DNA of 64,000 nt, from assembly GCA_907165065.1 (NCBI GenBank), contig OU015523.1, positions 25,075,834 through 25,139,833 of the forward strand. The letters are read 5' to 3'. Shown piece by piece: positions 36,612 through 54,369 of the stretch. The position numbers were made by a program, and so were the translations under genes. The notes beneath the pieces are model-generated. The model made no database searches. It was not told the origin of the DNA and saw nothing but the letters and a program-made list of their open reading frames with translations. Origin of the DNA: Caprimulgus europaeus. Lineage: Eukaryota > Chordata > Aves > Caprimulgiformes > Caprimulgidae. How positions within the stretch are numbered: position 1 is the first letter of the stretch; each line of letters opens with the position of its first letter.

Positions 36612-39600
36612 TAAGCCTAAAGATTTCCTGCACAGAAATATTAATGCACACATAATAAACCTGAATTTTCTGGAAAGCTCTGTCCAGATGGAGTAAACCT
36701 ATTTCAAAGATAAAATAAATTTACCACAAGGAGCAGACAATCAGCAGCATCTGAGCTGAAGACCTCTCTGCCCCTTCCCATACCCATCAGGCCTGCAGGG
36801 AGTGCAGGCAGCCGTGTGGCAGGCAGCAGTCTTCCTGCCTGTGACTTGCATGGTGGCCTCAATGGGTCTGCTGTGTATTCTGAGCAAAACTCTGAAAAGT
36901 CCTCAAAATCTGCCAAGAAAACCCTCTGAGTGGATAAGAAAGAGACAGAAAAACCCATGAAAACTTGGAGATGAGGTCATCTTAGCCCAAGCGGCCTACA
37001 AAACCAGAAGTAGTGGAAAGCTTTCCTGTATTACAGTGATTTCATAACTTTTACCTCCAGGTCATGAAAGTTTATTCAGCATTCAATAATCACGGAAAAC
37101 AAACGGGGGAAAACCTCCTTCTTTTCCCAGAACAACAGGCCAGCTCCTCATTTCAGAGTAAACAAACAAAATTAAAGAAAACCGTCCTATCCAATTCATA
37201 TCCAACCTTAATTTATCAAACGATAACCTTCCTGTAGGCTCTCTGTTGTAAGGCAAATTACAACCTACATCAGGTACAAAGTTTAAAAAAAGGGAGCCTC
37301 CCAGCCCACCCAAATGGTTTTAAGTTCCTTCTGGTCTTGATGACAGCCCAGCAGCATGCACAAGGGTAATGATGCTTCCATCCACCGAGGGTCAGCGCGG
37401 TGGCCTGCAGTCATCACAAGAACTGATGTGGGTGGCATGGTCTCACCAAAAAGTTTAGACTGTTAAGTCTCTGTATCACACTCCTGCCCAGGAAAAATTA
37501 AATTTCACGATCAGTGAGGAAAGCCAATGATGAGCCTTAGTCAAGCTCAGCAATACCACGCAGGTAATAGAAAACATATTGATTACCAGTGAAGCCAAAT
37601 ACACCGTAGGAGCTTCATCTTCCATGTAAATGGATGCTCAGACGAAAAGGTTTCTTTAAAAAGCATTACTCTCCTACCGTACTTCGTTCTCACACTGCCT
37701 TTGCAGGATACCAGATCTTACGCAACTCAAGTCAACACACCCATCTCAAATTTACTAGTAATAACATGACTAGTAACAGCAGCAAAGATGCAGGAGCAAG
37801 GGGCTTACAGGAGTGGTCTTGGAGCATGGTGCAGCCTCTCCAGAACCCCTGTGTACCTCCTCACTGTGGGTCTGCAAGCTGTGTCCTCTGCTGCCCTCCC
37901 AGGTGTGCTACAATGTGTGACAATCACACTTCCACATCACCACGCAGACTTCACCTGAAATCTTGCCGGCACATTTCAACAAATTATACTAGCATGACAC
38001 TTCAAGTGTCGACCTTGTATTCAATATTACCATGGGCAAAACTGAAAATTTTGTCATGCCTGATTACATTTCTAAGTTCAAGTCTTCACTTGGACCCTAG
38101 CTAGATGCTGAAGAATTTTCTTCCTGAATTACACAGAGACTAGCAAATCATACATAAAGGAAACCATTAACCCCCCCCCCCCCAAACTATTTTGTGATTG
38201 TGTTATCTCTGATAAATAGAGGCTGTGAAAAGGTATTACATTCAGTATCCATTATTCATATTTCCAACAAGTAACTGACACATCCTCAGGTTATGACTTC
38301 CATCCACATGGCTATAAAATACTGTTTTCACTATGATTGGAATGGCTGTTACTGGCTGTCAATTAAAATATATATCATGTGTCAGGCAATAGAAGCTGAC
38401 AACACCAGGAAGAAATAACACTTGACAGTCTCCAGATTAGTTCCCGTAATGGAGGACTTACCGCCAATACAACATGGGATCCATTGAGAGAAAGTTGGGG
38501 ATTCCTTACGGACCATGAAAACATGTTTTTTGCCTGTGTTCCTGAAAAGGAATGTATGACAGATGTCTTGTGAAGGGCTGAGATGTGCGCTGTTAGGGGC
38601 TAAGCACAGCTTACCATTTGTGCAAGAAAGGAGAACTGCCTTGAAGCCTCCCACCCAGCAAGTTTCCTGCCAGTGAACAAAGGGCTGTGGTGAAGACTGA
38701 GGCCTGGGGAAAACCAGCACCACACAGTTCCCACTTCAGTCTCCCTCCTGCGGGCTTCAGCTGTTTAAAGTCAGCTGCCTTTGCTGGCAGCAGGCCAGCT
38801 CGCTTCTGCCAGGGAACTGTCTCCATATGCTAGGCTGACAAAACCCCCCACTTTCTTCAGAAACACCTAAGTCTTTGGCTTTCCTTTTGTTTCTGTTGGC
38901 TTTAGTCCATTCTTAGTCATCACTGTGATAGCAATGGCATCCAAAGGCTGCCCGTTCCTACTCTCCTCTAAGGGTACATAATACTAGTGGTGCATAGCAT
39001 AACAGAGCTGTGTAAATATTGACCATCTAACGTTCACAGCAAACCTGACAGACAAATGTTACTGCTCCAGTTACTGCTCCCAGCACCTTGAGTTACATGA
39101 TCCCCAAGCTGGAGCTCCCTGGATCCTACTCTGGGCTGTTCTCCTGACTGCGTGGCAGCTCTCTGGCATGCTCCCTGCTCATGACTTTTGCTCTTCCTAC
39201 AGTGACAGTCACTGGCAACATCAGCGAGCCGTCCTCCATAGGTCACACAAAATCAGTAAGTCCTGACCATTTTGTTTTTCCCCATCTCTCTTTCCCTTTT
39301 GTGAAGTGAGGGATCACCCCCCCTCCTTTCTTTAGTCCTTGGTTCATCTCTCTCAGCTGCACACCCAAATCCTGACAGAGCGGGAGGGGTGTTTTTGTGA
39401 TGGGTGCACAGTCTTGGACCAGGGCTCTGCTTTTTGGACCTCAGATGTTTCTGCAATCTAAAAAGTAATAATAGGGATCACTTGATAAAAGGCCCTGGTT
39501 GTTATTTTCTCAAGGTGTTTTGTCCAAGCACTGATGTTTTAATGAAACTGAAGAAATATATTCAATTTCCCTTAATTCTTTTGTGCAATTTCTGCCTCAG

Positions 39601-42600
39601 GGTCTTACATACTATTACTGTGTGCTGTTAAATACCTGTTGTGTTTTATTACAAGGTGACTAAAATAATTATTTTTCTAGTTACTAAAGCATCTGTAAAG
39701 CTTCCAGGATGAAAGTGAATACAGAAATGCCAAATATTTACTATTCTAATAAATAGCCATCAGTGCTTTATGAACTATCCTATTACATCCAAAAAATATC
39801 ACTGTGGTTTCACTAAGAGTCTTGAGAACATTTGCTTTCAATTGAAAGACTCTATTTCTACTATACCAAGAACACTGTTAATATTGATCCAGGTGCTCTA
39901 TGGAGCAATCTAATCTTTTCACTGTGGCACTATTGAAAATCTGGTCTAGTACACTGGTAAAACTGCATCTTTCAAAGTTAACAACATTAAAAAAACAAAC
40001 TGTTACATTTTTAATTAATTAAAAAAGGCTTATAGTAGCATTAACGATACTTTCATCAGAGTGTTATCATTTAGTTCATGGCAGCCTCGCACATTAACTT
40101 CCCTTGTCTTTGCCCTGGTCTTTTAACTCCTCCAACTGATTATTACCTAATTTGAAAAGTCTTCCAAATGGGTCATTAGCTCTTAAATACTTTTCTCCTG
40201 CTGTTTGGTATATAACCTAGAAACAGTAGGCTGTCAGAGATATAACTGGATTGGAAGTAGCTCTTTCTGGGAAGAAAAAAAAAGTTAAAGAAATGCCAGA
40301 TTAAATTAAATTTGTGAAATGAATCATGGCTTGAAATATCCCTGATACATGATTAACCAAGACATCACACAAAATTCATTTTTTTTCCACAAAAGGGGAC
40401 TGTCATCAGAGCATATGCAAGCATATGTGCCCTTGTAAGCACCTGCAGCTCCTGCTGCGTCCAATCCATAACAGCACTCAAGTAACCAGACAGTCACCTA
40501 TGTGCTAAACTAGGAAACTGAGGAGGAAGGCTCACGGGACCAGGCCCTGCACTCCTGACATGGTGACCTTCCCGCTCTGCCTCCTCAGCTCAGCCCAGAA
40601 ATCATGAGCCAAAGGCAGAGCAACCCGAGACCATGAGAAAATCAGTAGCATCTGCTCCAAGTATAAGAACTGCCCAGGGCAACACTACATTCACTGACCA
40701 AATTAGCGATATTGTCCACTACCAAGCGAGAAAAGAAAAAAGCTTGCTTGGCCCTTCCCAGCCATAGATTATATTTTTGTAGTTTTTTCTTACTTTGCAA
40801 TATGACATAGGGCATGAGACTGAAATAAATTGGTGTGACTAAGGAAAAACTGTTGGTACTAACACTCTCATCTGCAAGCTATTCATGTGAAACAGAATAA
40901 ATGACTACCAGTATCTGCACTGCAGGAACTTTGAATATGGAGGTATTGAACAAATTACATGTTTCCACACAAAGAAAATAACACTTAAAGCATCAGAATA
41001 TTTCAACTTTTTCAATTAAATTCTACTAATAAAAATTCAGTATTAGCAAATAGTCCTGTTTGTTTATGTGGCAACTTCTTTATTCCATTCCTTTACATTT
41101 ATAAACCCTTCTGTCTCCTTCTTCATTTTTGGCTGTCTCAGTTTGCTTGCTTATTTTCAATGCAATTATCACCTCTTTCTGAAAAGAGTACTCTGTACTA
41201 GTTTTACCTGGTTTACTGAAAGGCAAACACCTTTGTTTCGCTCCCTTAGCAAGGACAAGAGATGTGGTGTCCTTTGAGATAAAAGTCACTGTCTGGTGTG
41301 GCCCAATATATGTGGATCAGACGTTAATTAACATACTAAAATGAACGTCCTCACTAGTACTTTAATAGCAAACAAATACCTCTCTATCACTATGGAATTA
41401 TCAATTTCCTATTTCCATCTTTTTCCCCTGGAATAAGCCATGTATATATTGTAGGTACTTCAGATACTATGGCCTTTATGCAATACCATCAGTGGCAACA
41501 CACAATTGAAAAACAGAGGACTCCGTGATCAAAAACTTTCGGTTATTTTCCAGAAATGCCTTTTTATTTACGAAATCTGCTTTTTATCTTGTTCCGACAA
41601 ATGTCACGGTTGGAGAAATTCTCCCTCTAAGGGCAGATTTACTATCTATAGGATAGTTTTCTTTCTCTGTGTTTTTCAGGAGACCACATTCATAAAATAC
41701 AAACTGCTCTTTGATTTTTCTTTCTGCATGTTCAGCACAAGAACAAAATACAAGAATGGGAAAAATGACAATAGTCTTTATCTATAGGTAACTTTTTGGC
41801 ACAGAAATATTATCCAGTGTGATCAACTGGAAAGGGCTGAGGTACTAGTGTAGAACGATGTGGCAGGAACAAGATTTCCCACAGAGAAAACTATGCTTAT
41901 TCTGTTCTTCATGCTGGCCACCACGTTGGCAGGCACGTCGATACCCCAGCAGATGGTTTTGAGTAGGGACCACCAAAACACCACATGCAGAAAGTTGCCC
42001 TTCATGGGAGGATTTCAGTTGAGGAACATCTGTCTCTTGAGAGGTCATGGTACTCACTGAAATGTCGCAGGACATAGCCCAGAGCAGAATTGTGAAGATA
42101 ACCTAGTTCAGGACAGAAATGAGTATGTAACTTTCCTTCCCTATAGAAGACTCCAAGGAACCAGCAGCAACCAAAACCTGTGACACAGCTCAGTTTTTCT
42201 CTGACTGGGTTACAGATGCTTAGATAGCTAAAGGGCCTGTTGGCCCAGGCTGGCCAAGGGCCACAATACTTATCTGAACTTACAGTGGCAAGGACTGAGG
42301 CCATTTGTGTTTTCAAGTGGAGTTTCAAGAGGATAAACTCAGTCAGCCTGGAAAGGACAAATACAATTAAAAAATCTAAGCAAGAAAAATCAATAAGACC
42401 TTGTTTACAAGAAAGCCTCTGAATAACTTTTGTGCTCAAAGTTAAAAGGTTGCTTGAATTCTTCCCTGAATCAGGACTGAATGCCAAAAATATCAGACTT
42501 AGGTGGTGATGAGAGGTTGTCAGTTGACCTCACTTGGATATGGTACCAGGTTTTGCAAGCTGTTTTTTTATTCATTAATGCACTGATAAACCTGGAAAGA

Positions 42601-43228
42601 AAATGAGGGCTACACGGGAAAACATTTAAATGCATTCTGAGCTGCAGGAATCAGCGGTAAGCTGTAGTGCCGCCCTCTGAAATGGACCTGATGCTGTGTC
42701 CTGAACTCTAGGTGCTGTCTTTTTGTCACCTTCTGCTATTTTTGTTGTAGCATTCTCAAACTGACCAGCTATCCAACTCAAACTAAGGGTGTTCAGCACT
42801 TTTAAATCCCCAAAGAGAACCACTTTATTTGTGGTTCATATACGGAACTGATAAAAATACTAGTCTTACCACTGAAGGATGATGCTTTAGATAATGGGAT
42901 ACTCTATTCTGAAGTCAAATAGCTGATGCTGAATTACAGTTAGCCCCATAAGAATATGGAACATTTTAAATCATGAATGTCTGTACTTTACATAGTAAAG
43001 ATTAAGTAATTTTGAACAGTATGTGTGACAATCACAAAAAGTGCAATTTGGTGACTTTACAGTTTTAAAATGCCCAAGACAACATTCAGAAGTAATCTGA
43101 CACTCATAGTCTCTCTGCTCATCCCTTTGGTTAGGCTGAATATCATTATTACTGGTAAACAATATGATTTAAAAAAAATTCTTTATGCAATCCAGTTGAA
43201 GACAAATCTATGATGTTTTAATATTTTT
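36612..43228. other. Intergenic, no gene seen
   Basis: About 6.6 kb downstream of CYYR1. It contains a C14 run (38170-38183) and chance-length open frames: 156 codons at 37634-38104 (plus) and 161 codons at 42002-42487 (minus). Neither shows a recognisable domain. No mobile element was identified. Confidence 0.5.
38170..38183. repeat. C14 homopolymer
   Basis: Fourteen consecutive C residues. Confidence 0.9.
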
Positions 43229-44078
43229 TTTATTTCTTCTCCCACTTGTGAGTTTTCCTGATTCAGCATTTTTTTTAAAATGAAGTATCATTTGCTGATA
43301 AAAATGGCATTGCAGTATATGTCCAATGTATACAATATTTAAGTCCAGGTAAAAATAAAGCAGCTATAAATTAGTGTACTTCACATATAAAAATGCTCTT
43401 TATGTTTATATTTCAGGCCACAAACTAGTCTCAAAGTGTTTAAAAGTAGGCACTTAAAGCAACCTGCAGTTGGCCCAAAAAATAATATCCATCATTTTTT
43501 GGTGACTGAATAACTCCAACAACATTTCTCTTGATAACATGCTTATCAGATGAATATGCACAGCTGATTATCAGCCTGAAGTAAAAACTGAAAATAGCTT
43601 CAGTCTTCCTTGTTCTTTCATATTTCCCTAATTTCAAGAAAAGGCGTAACATGCTTGAAGACAACAGTTGCATTTTCCCCCCAAAGTAAGCTTCAGCAGC
43701 TGCCTCTTGTGCTTTCAAAACAGCTTGTTGAATCATTTGCACGACTTGCATGTTCTTACATGGGAAGACCCCCACTCCCATGCTCTGTAACGGGCTGTGC
43801 TTGAGGCTAAGCACCAACACTAAGTACTGCTCATCAGGCACTAACTTACAGGAACTGTTTCTTTGGTCATGTGTTGTTTAATCATGAAATGTGATGGTCC
43901 AGAGTGGACAGTATTTTTCTTCATCCAGAGCCACGACAACCCTCCCAGGTTATTTCAACACCTGGCCATATGTTTTGATGCAGGCCTCCTTATCCTATTT
44001 CTCCCTGAGCTGGTAACATTGGTCCCAATGGTGCTGGCTGTTTCAACAGGCAGTTAATATCCGTGTGAAGCCATGTAA
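43229..44078 (-). other. Probable CYYR1 3' UTR
   Basis: This is the sequence immediately after the CYYR1 stop codon on the minus strand. Two possible poly(A) signals can be seen: ATTAAA at 43877-43882, about 200 bases past the stop, and AATAAA at 43229-43234, about 850 bases past it. The true end cannot be decided from sequence. Open frames inside it (for example 43440-43841 minus) show no protein family and are taken as chance. Confidence 0.5.
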
Positions 44079-49244
<5,166 letters not shown>

Positions 49245-49358
49245 ACACCTGCCAGCTTGCTTTGGGTGACAGAACTGAGATCCGAGGACTCACTGGCAGT
49301 CCTATTGTTTTTCCTAGTGACCCTTTGGTGATGCTGGCTGACTGGCATGACCTTGCCT
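49245..49358 (-). CDS. Candidate CYYR1 cassette exon (unconfirmed)
   Basis: On the minus strand a pyrimidine-rich acceptor TTTCTTTGCAG (ending at 49359) has a good branch-point match CTGAC (49378-49374) about 16 bases before it. A consensus donor GTAAGT (49244-49239) follows. The enclosed 114 bp has no stop in the CYYR1 frame, begins and ends in phase 2, and is a multiple of three. It could therefore be inserted between the unseen upstream exon and the transmembrane exon without breaking the frame. It would add 38 residues, 'GKVMPVSQHHQRVTRK' then 'NNRTASESSDLSSVTQSKLA' plus Gly and a junction Val. These are hydrophilic, Ser/Thr-rich, with one N-glycosylation sequon (NRT), and would sit as an extracellular stalk. 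I do not recognise the peptide. An alternative donor at 49248 would give 110 bp and shift the frame. No expression evidence is available here. Confidence 0.45.
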
Positions 49359-52300
49359 CTGCAAAGAAACAGCGTCAGGGCAAGACACAGCTGTAGAAAC
49401 GGCCTCTGTACCTGCCTGCATCTGAAAATAAAAAAGGGCTGAAATCTACCAGCAAAACTTGCAAGTTTGATAAGGTCTCTCAGTTGAAACACAACTATAC
49501 TGGAAAGCAAAACCCACCTCTGCCAGGCTAGCAAACCCGAGTCAGTAAGCAAAATAAGGAATACCCACTAAAGCAATCTTTTGCTGGTCCCTACCATAGC
49601 TCCTGGTGGTATAGCCATGAATCAGAAACACAACTGTCATCAAAGAAAATATTCACCAGCTTAGGTCTGCTGACAAAACTGGTAAGTTAAAGTCTTGCTC
49701 ACAATTCTGAAATCAGGACAAAAAGCAGTTTAAATAGCTAGACCCGCTGCTGCTCATGCATTCAGGTTTTCACGCGACAGCGGAAAATTTAGACCACCTA
49801 CGGGTAGTTATGCAAAGAGAGCCCAAGATATGGACCAAAAGATGTAGGTTACTTTTTAAATCCAGTTACAGCCTGACTGAGTACCAGCAGAAAGGAGCTC
49901 GCTGGTCTCAGTGGGCTTCAGATCAGACCCAGTGCCACACATGTGTAACTGTTCCAGGAATTGAGTGTTTGAGTTGAAAATGATCACTTTGGGAGGACTT
50001 CAAGAGATGTACTCTCCCAAACATTGATATGTACAGTGCTATACCACCTTCTGATGGTGAGTCAATGCATAAACCCATCCCGCTTCAGAGACCTGCAGCC
50101 CCTGCCACTCACAACAGCCCCCATAAAACTAGGAGCACTCTGCATCTAAACATCAGGCTGCACCTTCTCAGCTCCAAATCCTGGCAACACAACAGTCATA
50201 TAGTAGCTGTTCTGGGCAGACAGCACAAAAATAAATGCTTGTTCTTTTTGTGGAAAGCTTGTGGCATGACTAGAACATATGAAGAAAAATAAGCATGGGG
50301 GTTTTTTTATAAAATGGTGAAGTTTCTCTTTGTGCTATTAGGAAATTTTTAAAAATAAGTATCCTATAAGTAAATATCCTTTATTTTATATTAAAAATGC
50401 TGGCTTTGTCTCTCTTTCTCTCACTGATATTTTAGAATTTGATATAGAGACACAGAGGGATACAGCATTTTTTCATGCTATCACCATCATGGAGCTATTC
50501 AAGGGAAAGTGCCTAAGAGAAAAAGGATACTGTCAAGCAAAAGAAGACCTAGAAACCACACAGCAGAGTCACATAGCAACTAGGAAGTTTGAAATAAAGG
50601 GAAAGCTTTGAAATGGAAGAACTGGAAGGAAAAAAATTATACAAAGTCCTGTACAGAAGCAAAACCAATGAGGAGAAAAAAAACTGCCACAGAAAAAACA
50701 ACGCACAGAAAAGTAACGATGAAGAGGGGAAGAGTAATTTTAAAGCTGTGGAAATGTCAAGAGACATTGTCAGGGTAAAAATCAGTTATTCAAAGAGGCA
50801 GCTTTCCAACTGCTTTTAGCAACATGCTGCTGGAAAGAATGTAAGTCTCATGCACAGCTAAACATTTCTGCCCTGTGCAGGGGATCAGGCCTTCTGCTGG
50901 GTGGCACCAATGCCCTGGCAATGCTGGAGTCAGGCAGGGCTCTCATTGCTCTTACAGCCAGTGCAGCTGAGGTGCCTGAAGGCAGAGAACCCATCCCTCG
51001 GGGAACTGCTAACTTGGGTGCTGTACACACTAACCAGAAGCTGCTCCCAGCCTGCAGCAGCTAGGGTTGGGGGTGACTGAAGGAAAGGAGAGAAACTGAA
51101 GAGTACCCCTGCTCCTTCAGGTCTTAATGAGTGGGAATGGAATTCATTTAGAGCTCTTTCCCCAGTGAGTTCATTTAGTGCCCCTTCCCTCTCCAGAAGG
51201 CTACTAATTTGGGATTTAGGCACGCAAAGTGCATGTCAGATTTGCTCAAGACGAATACCGCCTCTCTGCGATCATCTCCACTTTGGAAAGAGTGGATCGC
51301 GGAGGCCTAAAAATCTTATGGCTCAATAGATTAGTGTTCTCTGAAAGAATAATTACTGAATACGCATCAATTTTTAAATGCATTGCCAAAAACTGGGAGC
51401 CAGGTATACAAGGCCTGCACTGCTGTATGACAGGGACTATGTAGTCCCTTAACCTCTGTTTTTCCTTCATGGGTTCTGTCCTAACTTCACACGTGGTATG
51501 GCATGGAGTATAAAACTTTGCTAGGGAGGCTGATTTATTACAAATGAGTACAAAACTGCAAAGAAAATTAAAAACTCTTTCAGTCAGCTTTTCCAGAAAG
51601 CCTATAGACTGTAATGTAAAATGTTTTAATCCCATTGGCACTGGGAGTCCCTCCCGAGTCTGTCCCCTCTACCTCTGCTTCCCACCCAGGGATCCCCAGC
51701 AAAATGCATGCCCCAGAAACTCCTTGCATCACTGCAGCCAAGGGATGCCATGGGGACAGTTTTGATTTGTATGTTCTTCTGTGTCCACACCAGTTTCCAT
51801 TTGCACGTCCTCCCATGTTGCCAGCTGGTAACACCCCTTCCCCCTGGATGCCTGGGAGGGAGTGGGTGCTGCCCAGCATGCTGCTGGCTGTCCCTACGCC
51901 CCCGACTCTTCAGCTCTGGGTTGTGCGATCCTCACACCTCTGCCCTATTTGCATTTGTTATCCTTCACAAGCAGGTGGTTTCTCTTGATTTCTGTTTTCC
52001 TTTAGCCCTTCCCATCCCTGGAACACCTTTAAAGGCTTTCTTAAACTGGAGAAGCCACTATCAGCAAGTAGCCAGAAAGACACCTTGGGAAGAGCATAAG
52101 AAAAGGGAGTAAACGTGTTTCTTTCCTGGCCTCCTTCAATGTTTTGCAGCTCAGTAACTTCCTGACCTAGGCAGGTTGGTTTGGTTTTCAACTCTCACTC
52201 GGTGGATTTCTCCTCTGCAAACCTGCCCAGCGTCATCCTGAGCTCATGTAAATTTTAGCATCCACCAGCCTCATGTGGGAAAGAGCTCTCCAGCTTAATT

Positions 52301-54144
52301 ATGCACCTGAAGAACTGTCTCCTCTGGTCTTTTCTGAGCTGAGCACCTGGGAGCTCCACCCAAGCCTTCTACTTCTCAGCTTGTCAGCCACCAGCTACCC
52401 CTTCTGCACTGCCTGTAATTGTACAGACCTTCAGCATCACACCCAGCAGCCAACTCTTCCCTGTCCTGCAGCAGCCCCATCCTACTTGGCTGTTCTGCGA
52501 ACAGGGACTGACCGCTTCAATCCTCTGATCACTCTGGCTGCCTGTCCTTGCAATTCTTGTCACCTCTTCTGTTGTTTTCTGAGAGCCACAGCAGAAGCAC
52601 GTATGACAGAAGCACAGTAACATTTGCCAATTTTGTCTCAGTTTTCTCTTAAATCGTATTAGATCTGTTTTTTCTTGACTGTCAAACAGTTGGAAACTAA
52701 GATTTTATAGCACTATTTTCCATAATACCACATCTCATTTCTGAGAGGTAATGTCAGCCCAGAGCCCATCTATTTGTGTGGGTGTTTGGGTTGTTTTCCC
52801 CTGTATGCATTACCTAGTGTTTATGGGCCCTGGATCTCCTGCCTGGACTCATGTCCCCTACCAGAACACTCAGGCTAAAGCCATAGCACAGGTGAAGTTA
52901 AGCCACCAGTGTTCCCAAAGCCCAGCTCACTCTCTAATACTCTATCAACTTAGAAACTATCATTGCAGAAGTGACAGAGCTCCACACCGGAGATGCATTT
53001 ATATTGTCATAAATATCTTTTCATCCTGTAATAGCTCACATTAGCAATTTTACAGAAATTTGACCTACTACAGTAAGAAGTTGTCAGAAGCATGTGAAGA
53101 TCAGTATTCCCACTCTGCCTGTGCTTTATTTCTTTACCATATTAGTGCAAGAAAGATGTGCCATTCTCAGCCCTCACTTTGCTCAGCTGATCTCTTCCAT
53201 CTCATAATCCTTCCTAATTTCCAGTACATTTTTAGTTCTCCAATTAATTTATTGCCATCTCTCTGTATCTATGATTTGCTGGCAATCCATCTCTAGAATA
53301 ATGTTATTAATAATGCAAGCGATACATTTGGGAATACAACTGCTAATACGAATAAACACCTTTATTTTTTTTTCCCTTTCAGCTGATAAGGGATTGTTTA
53401 AAAATTCATTCTCTGCAATAAAATAAAAATTAAAAGATCAATGACCTTTGATCTTCTGATCCAACCATTGAAATTTTGAAAAATATAGTCTTCGGACACT
53501 TCATCAGACTTGATGTTTCTTGGAGGCAGGGGGTGTTGGGCTATTTATTTAATTTGGTTGGCAAACCCTGGCTTACTTGGACCGACAGCAGAACTGCAGA
53601 GGGGTTGCGTGCCATTTTCTCCTGCCTCTGCCAGAACAGGCAGACCTGTTCGGGGGAAGTTTTCTATCTCCACGATTGTCCCTTTATTTTCATAAGAACA
53701 AAACCACATAGTGAGTGATCCTCTAAAGAGTGGCTTTGCTGTCCGGGGCATTTTGGTTTTATGGCTGGGGTACCTTGAGAACCCCATGGCAAAAGCTGAC
53801 AGAGAAGTGACTGAATCAGCCAGGGTATCCCACATCTGAGCCAGCAGCCTTTTCACCACAGAGTTCTACAGCCCTGGAGCACAGGCATTAGGGTAGTATG
53901 GACTCAAAAGCTACACAACGTGGGCATCAGTTAAACAGTCAGACAGCTGCTGCCTCCTGTTTTAAATTAAACAATTATGTTACAGAGTAGCAAGTCAAAT
54001 GGACAACGCTTGTCTTTGAGGCTTTACTTTGCAAGTTGTACTTAGACAAAATTCCTCCTAGTACTGCCATTAAATACACGTTTTACTGCAGGGAAGAAGG
54101 AGATGATTGTCTGCTTCTGTAAACAAATCCTGCCTGCCTGTTAA
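49359..54144 (-). other. Presumed CYYR1 intron sequence
   Basis: Presumed intronic because the upstream CYYR1 exons have not been reached. No exon with the expected ectodomain Cys pattern (CCxxxxPYCC-like) was found. Short open frames on both strands are unrecognised. Confidence 0.6.
52240..52440 (-). mobile_element. Possible ancient CR1/L3-like relic
   Basis: The plus-strand run 'ctccagcttaattatgcacc', followed by 'tgaagaactgtctcctctggt', resembles the reverse complement of the ORF2 C-terminal end of old CR1/L3-type LINEs, where I recall a similar 'cttaattatgc..gaagaa..ttcctc' pattern. It is heavily diverged and its borders are guesses. Confidence 0.35.
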
Positions 54145-54369
54145 AACCCTTTTCTTCACTGAAAGGGTTATCAGGCACTGGAATGGGCTGCCTAGGGAGG
54201 TGGTTTAGTCACCATCCCTGGAGGTGTGTAAAAGACAGGTAGATGGGGTGCTCAGAGATATGGTTCAGTAGTGGACAGGTATGGTTGGACTTGATGATCT
54301 CAGAGGTCTTTTCCAACCAGGAGATTCTATGATGAACCCAAACCATTCTATGATTCAGTGATTCTATAG
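54145..54369 (+). mobile_element. CR1 LINE, short 3' end
   Basis: A 5'-truncated CR1 in plus orientation, antisense to CYYR1. It has 'caggcactggaatgggctgc', then 'ccatccctggaggtgt', 'ttggacttgatgatctcaga' and 'cttttccaacc', and ends with 'attctatgatt' repeats near 54345-54369. It looks like a different CR1 subfamily from the 27945 and 57221 copies. Confidence 0.88.

Noticed and set aside
37634-38104. 156-codon plus-strand open frame as a gene
   Set aside because: No recognisable motif, and its length is within chance expectation for this window.
42002-42487. 161-codon minus-strand frame downstream of CYYR1 as a second gene
   Set aside because: It has no known domain, no splice-site support and no coding-like pattern, and lies past the probable CYYR1 poly(A) site.
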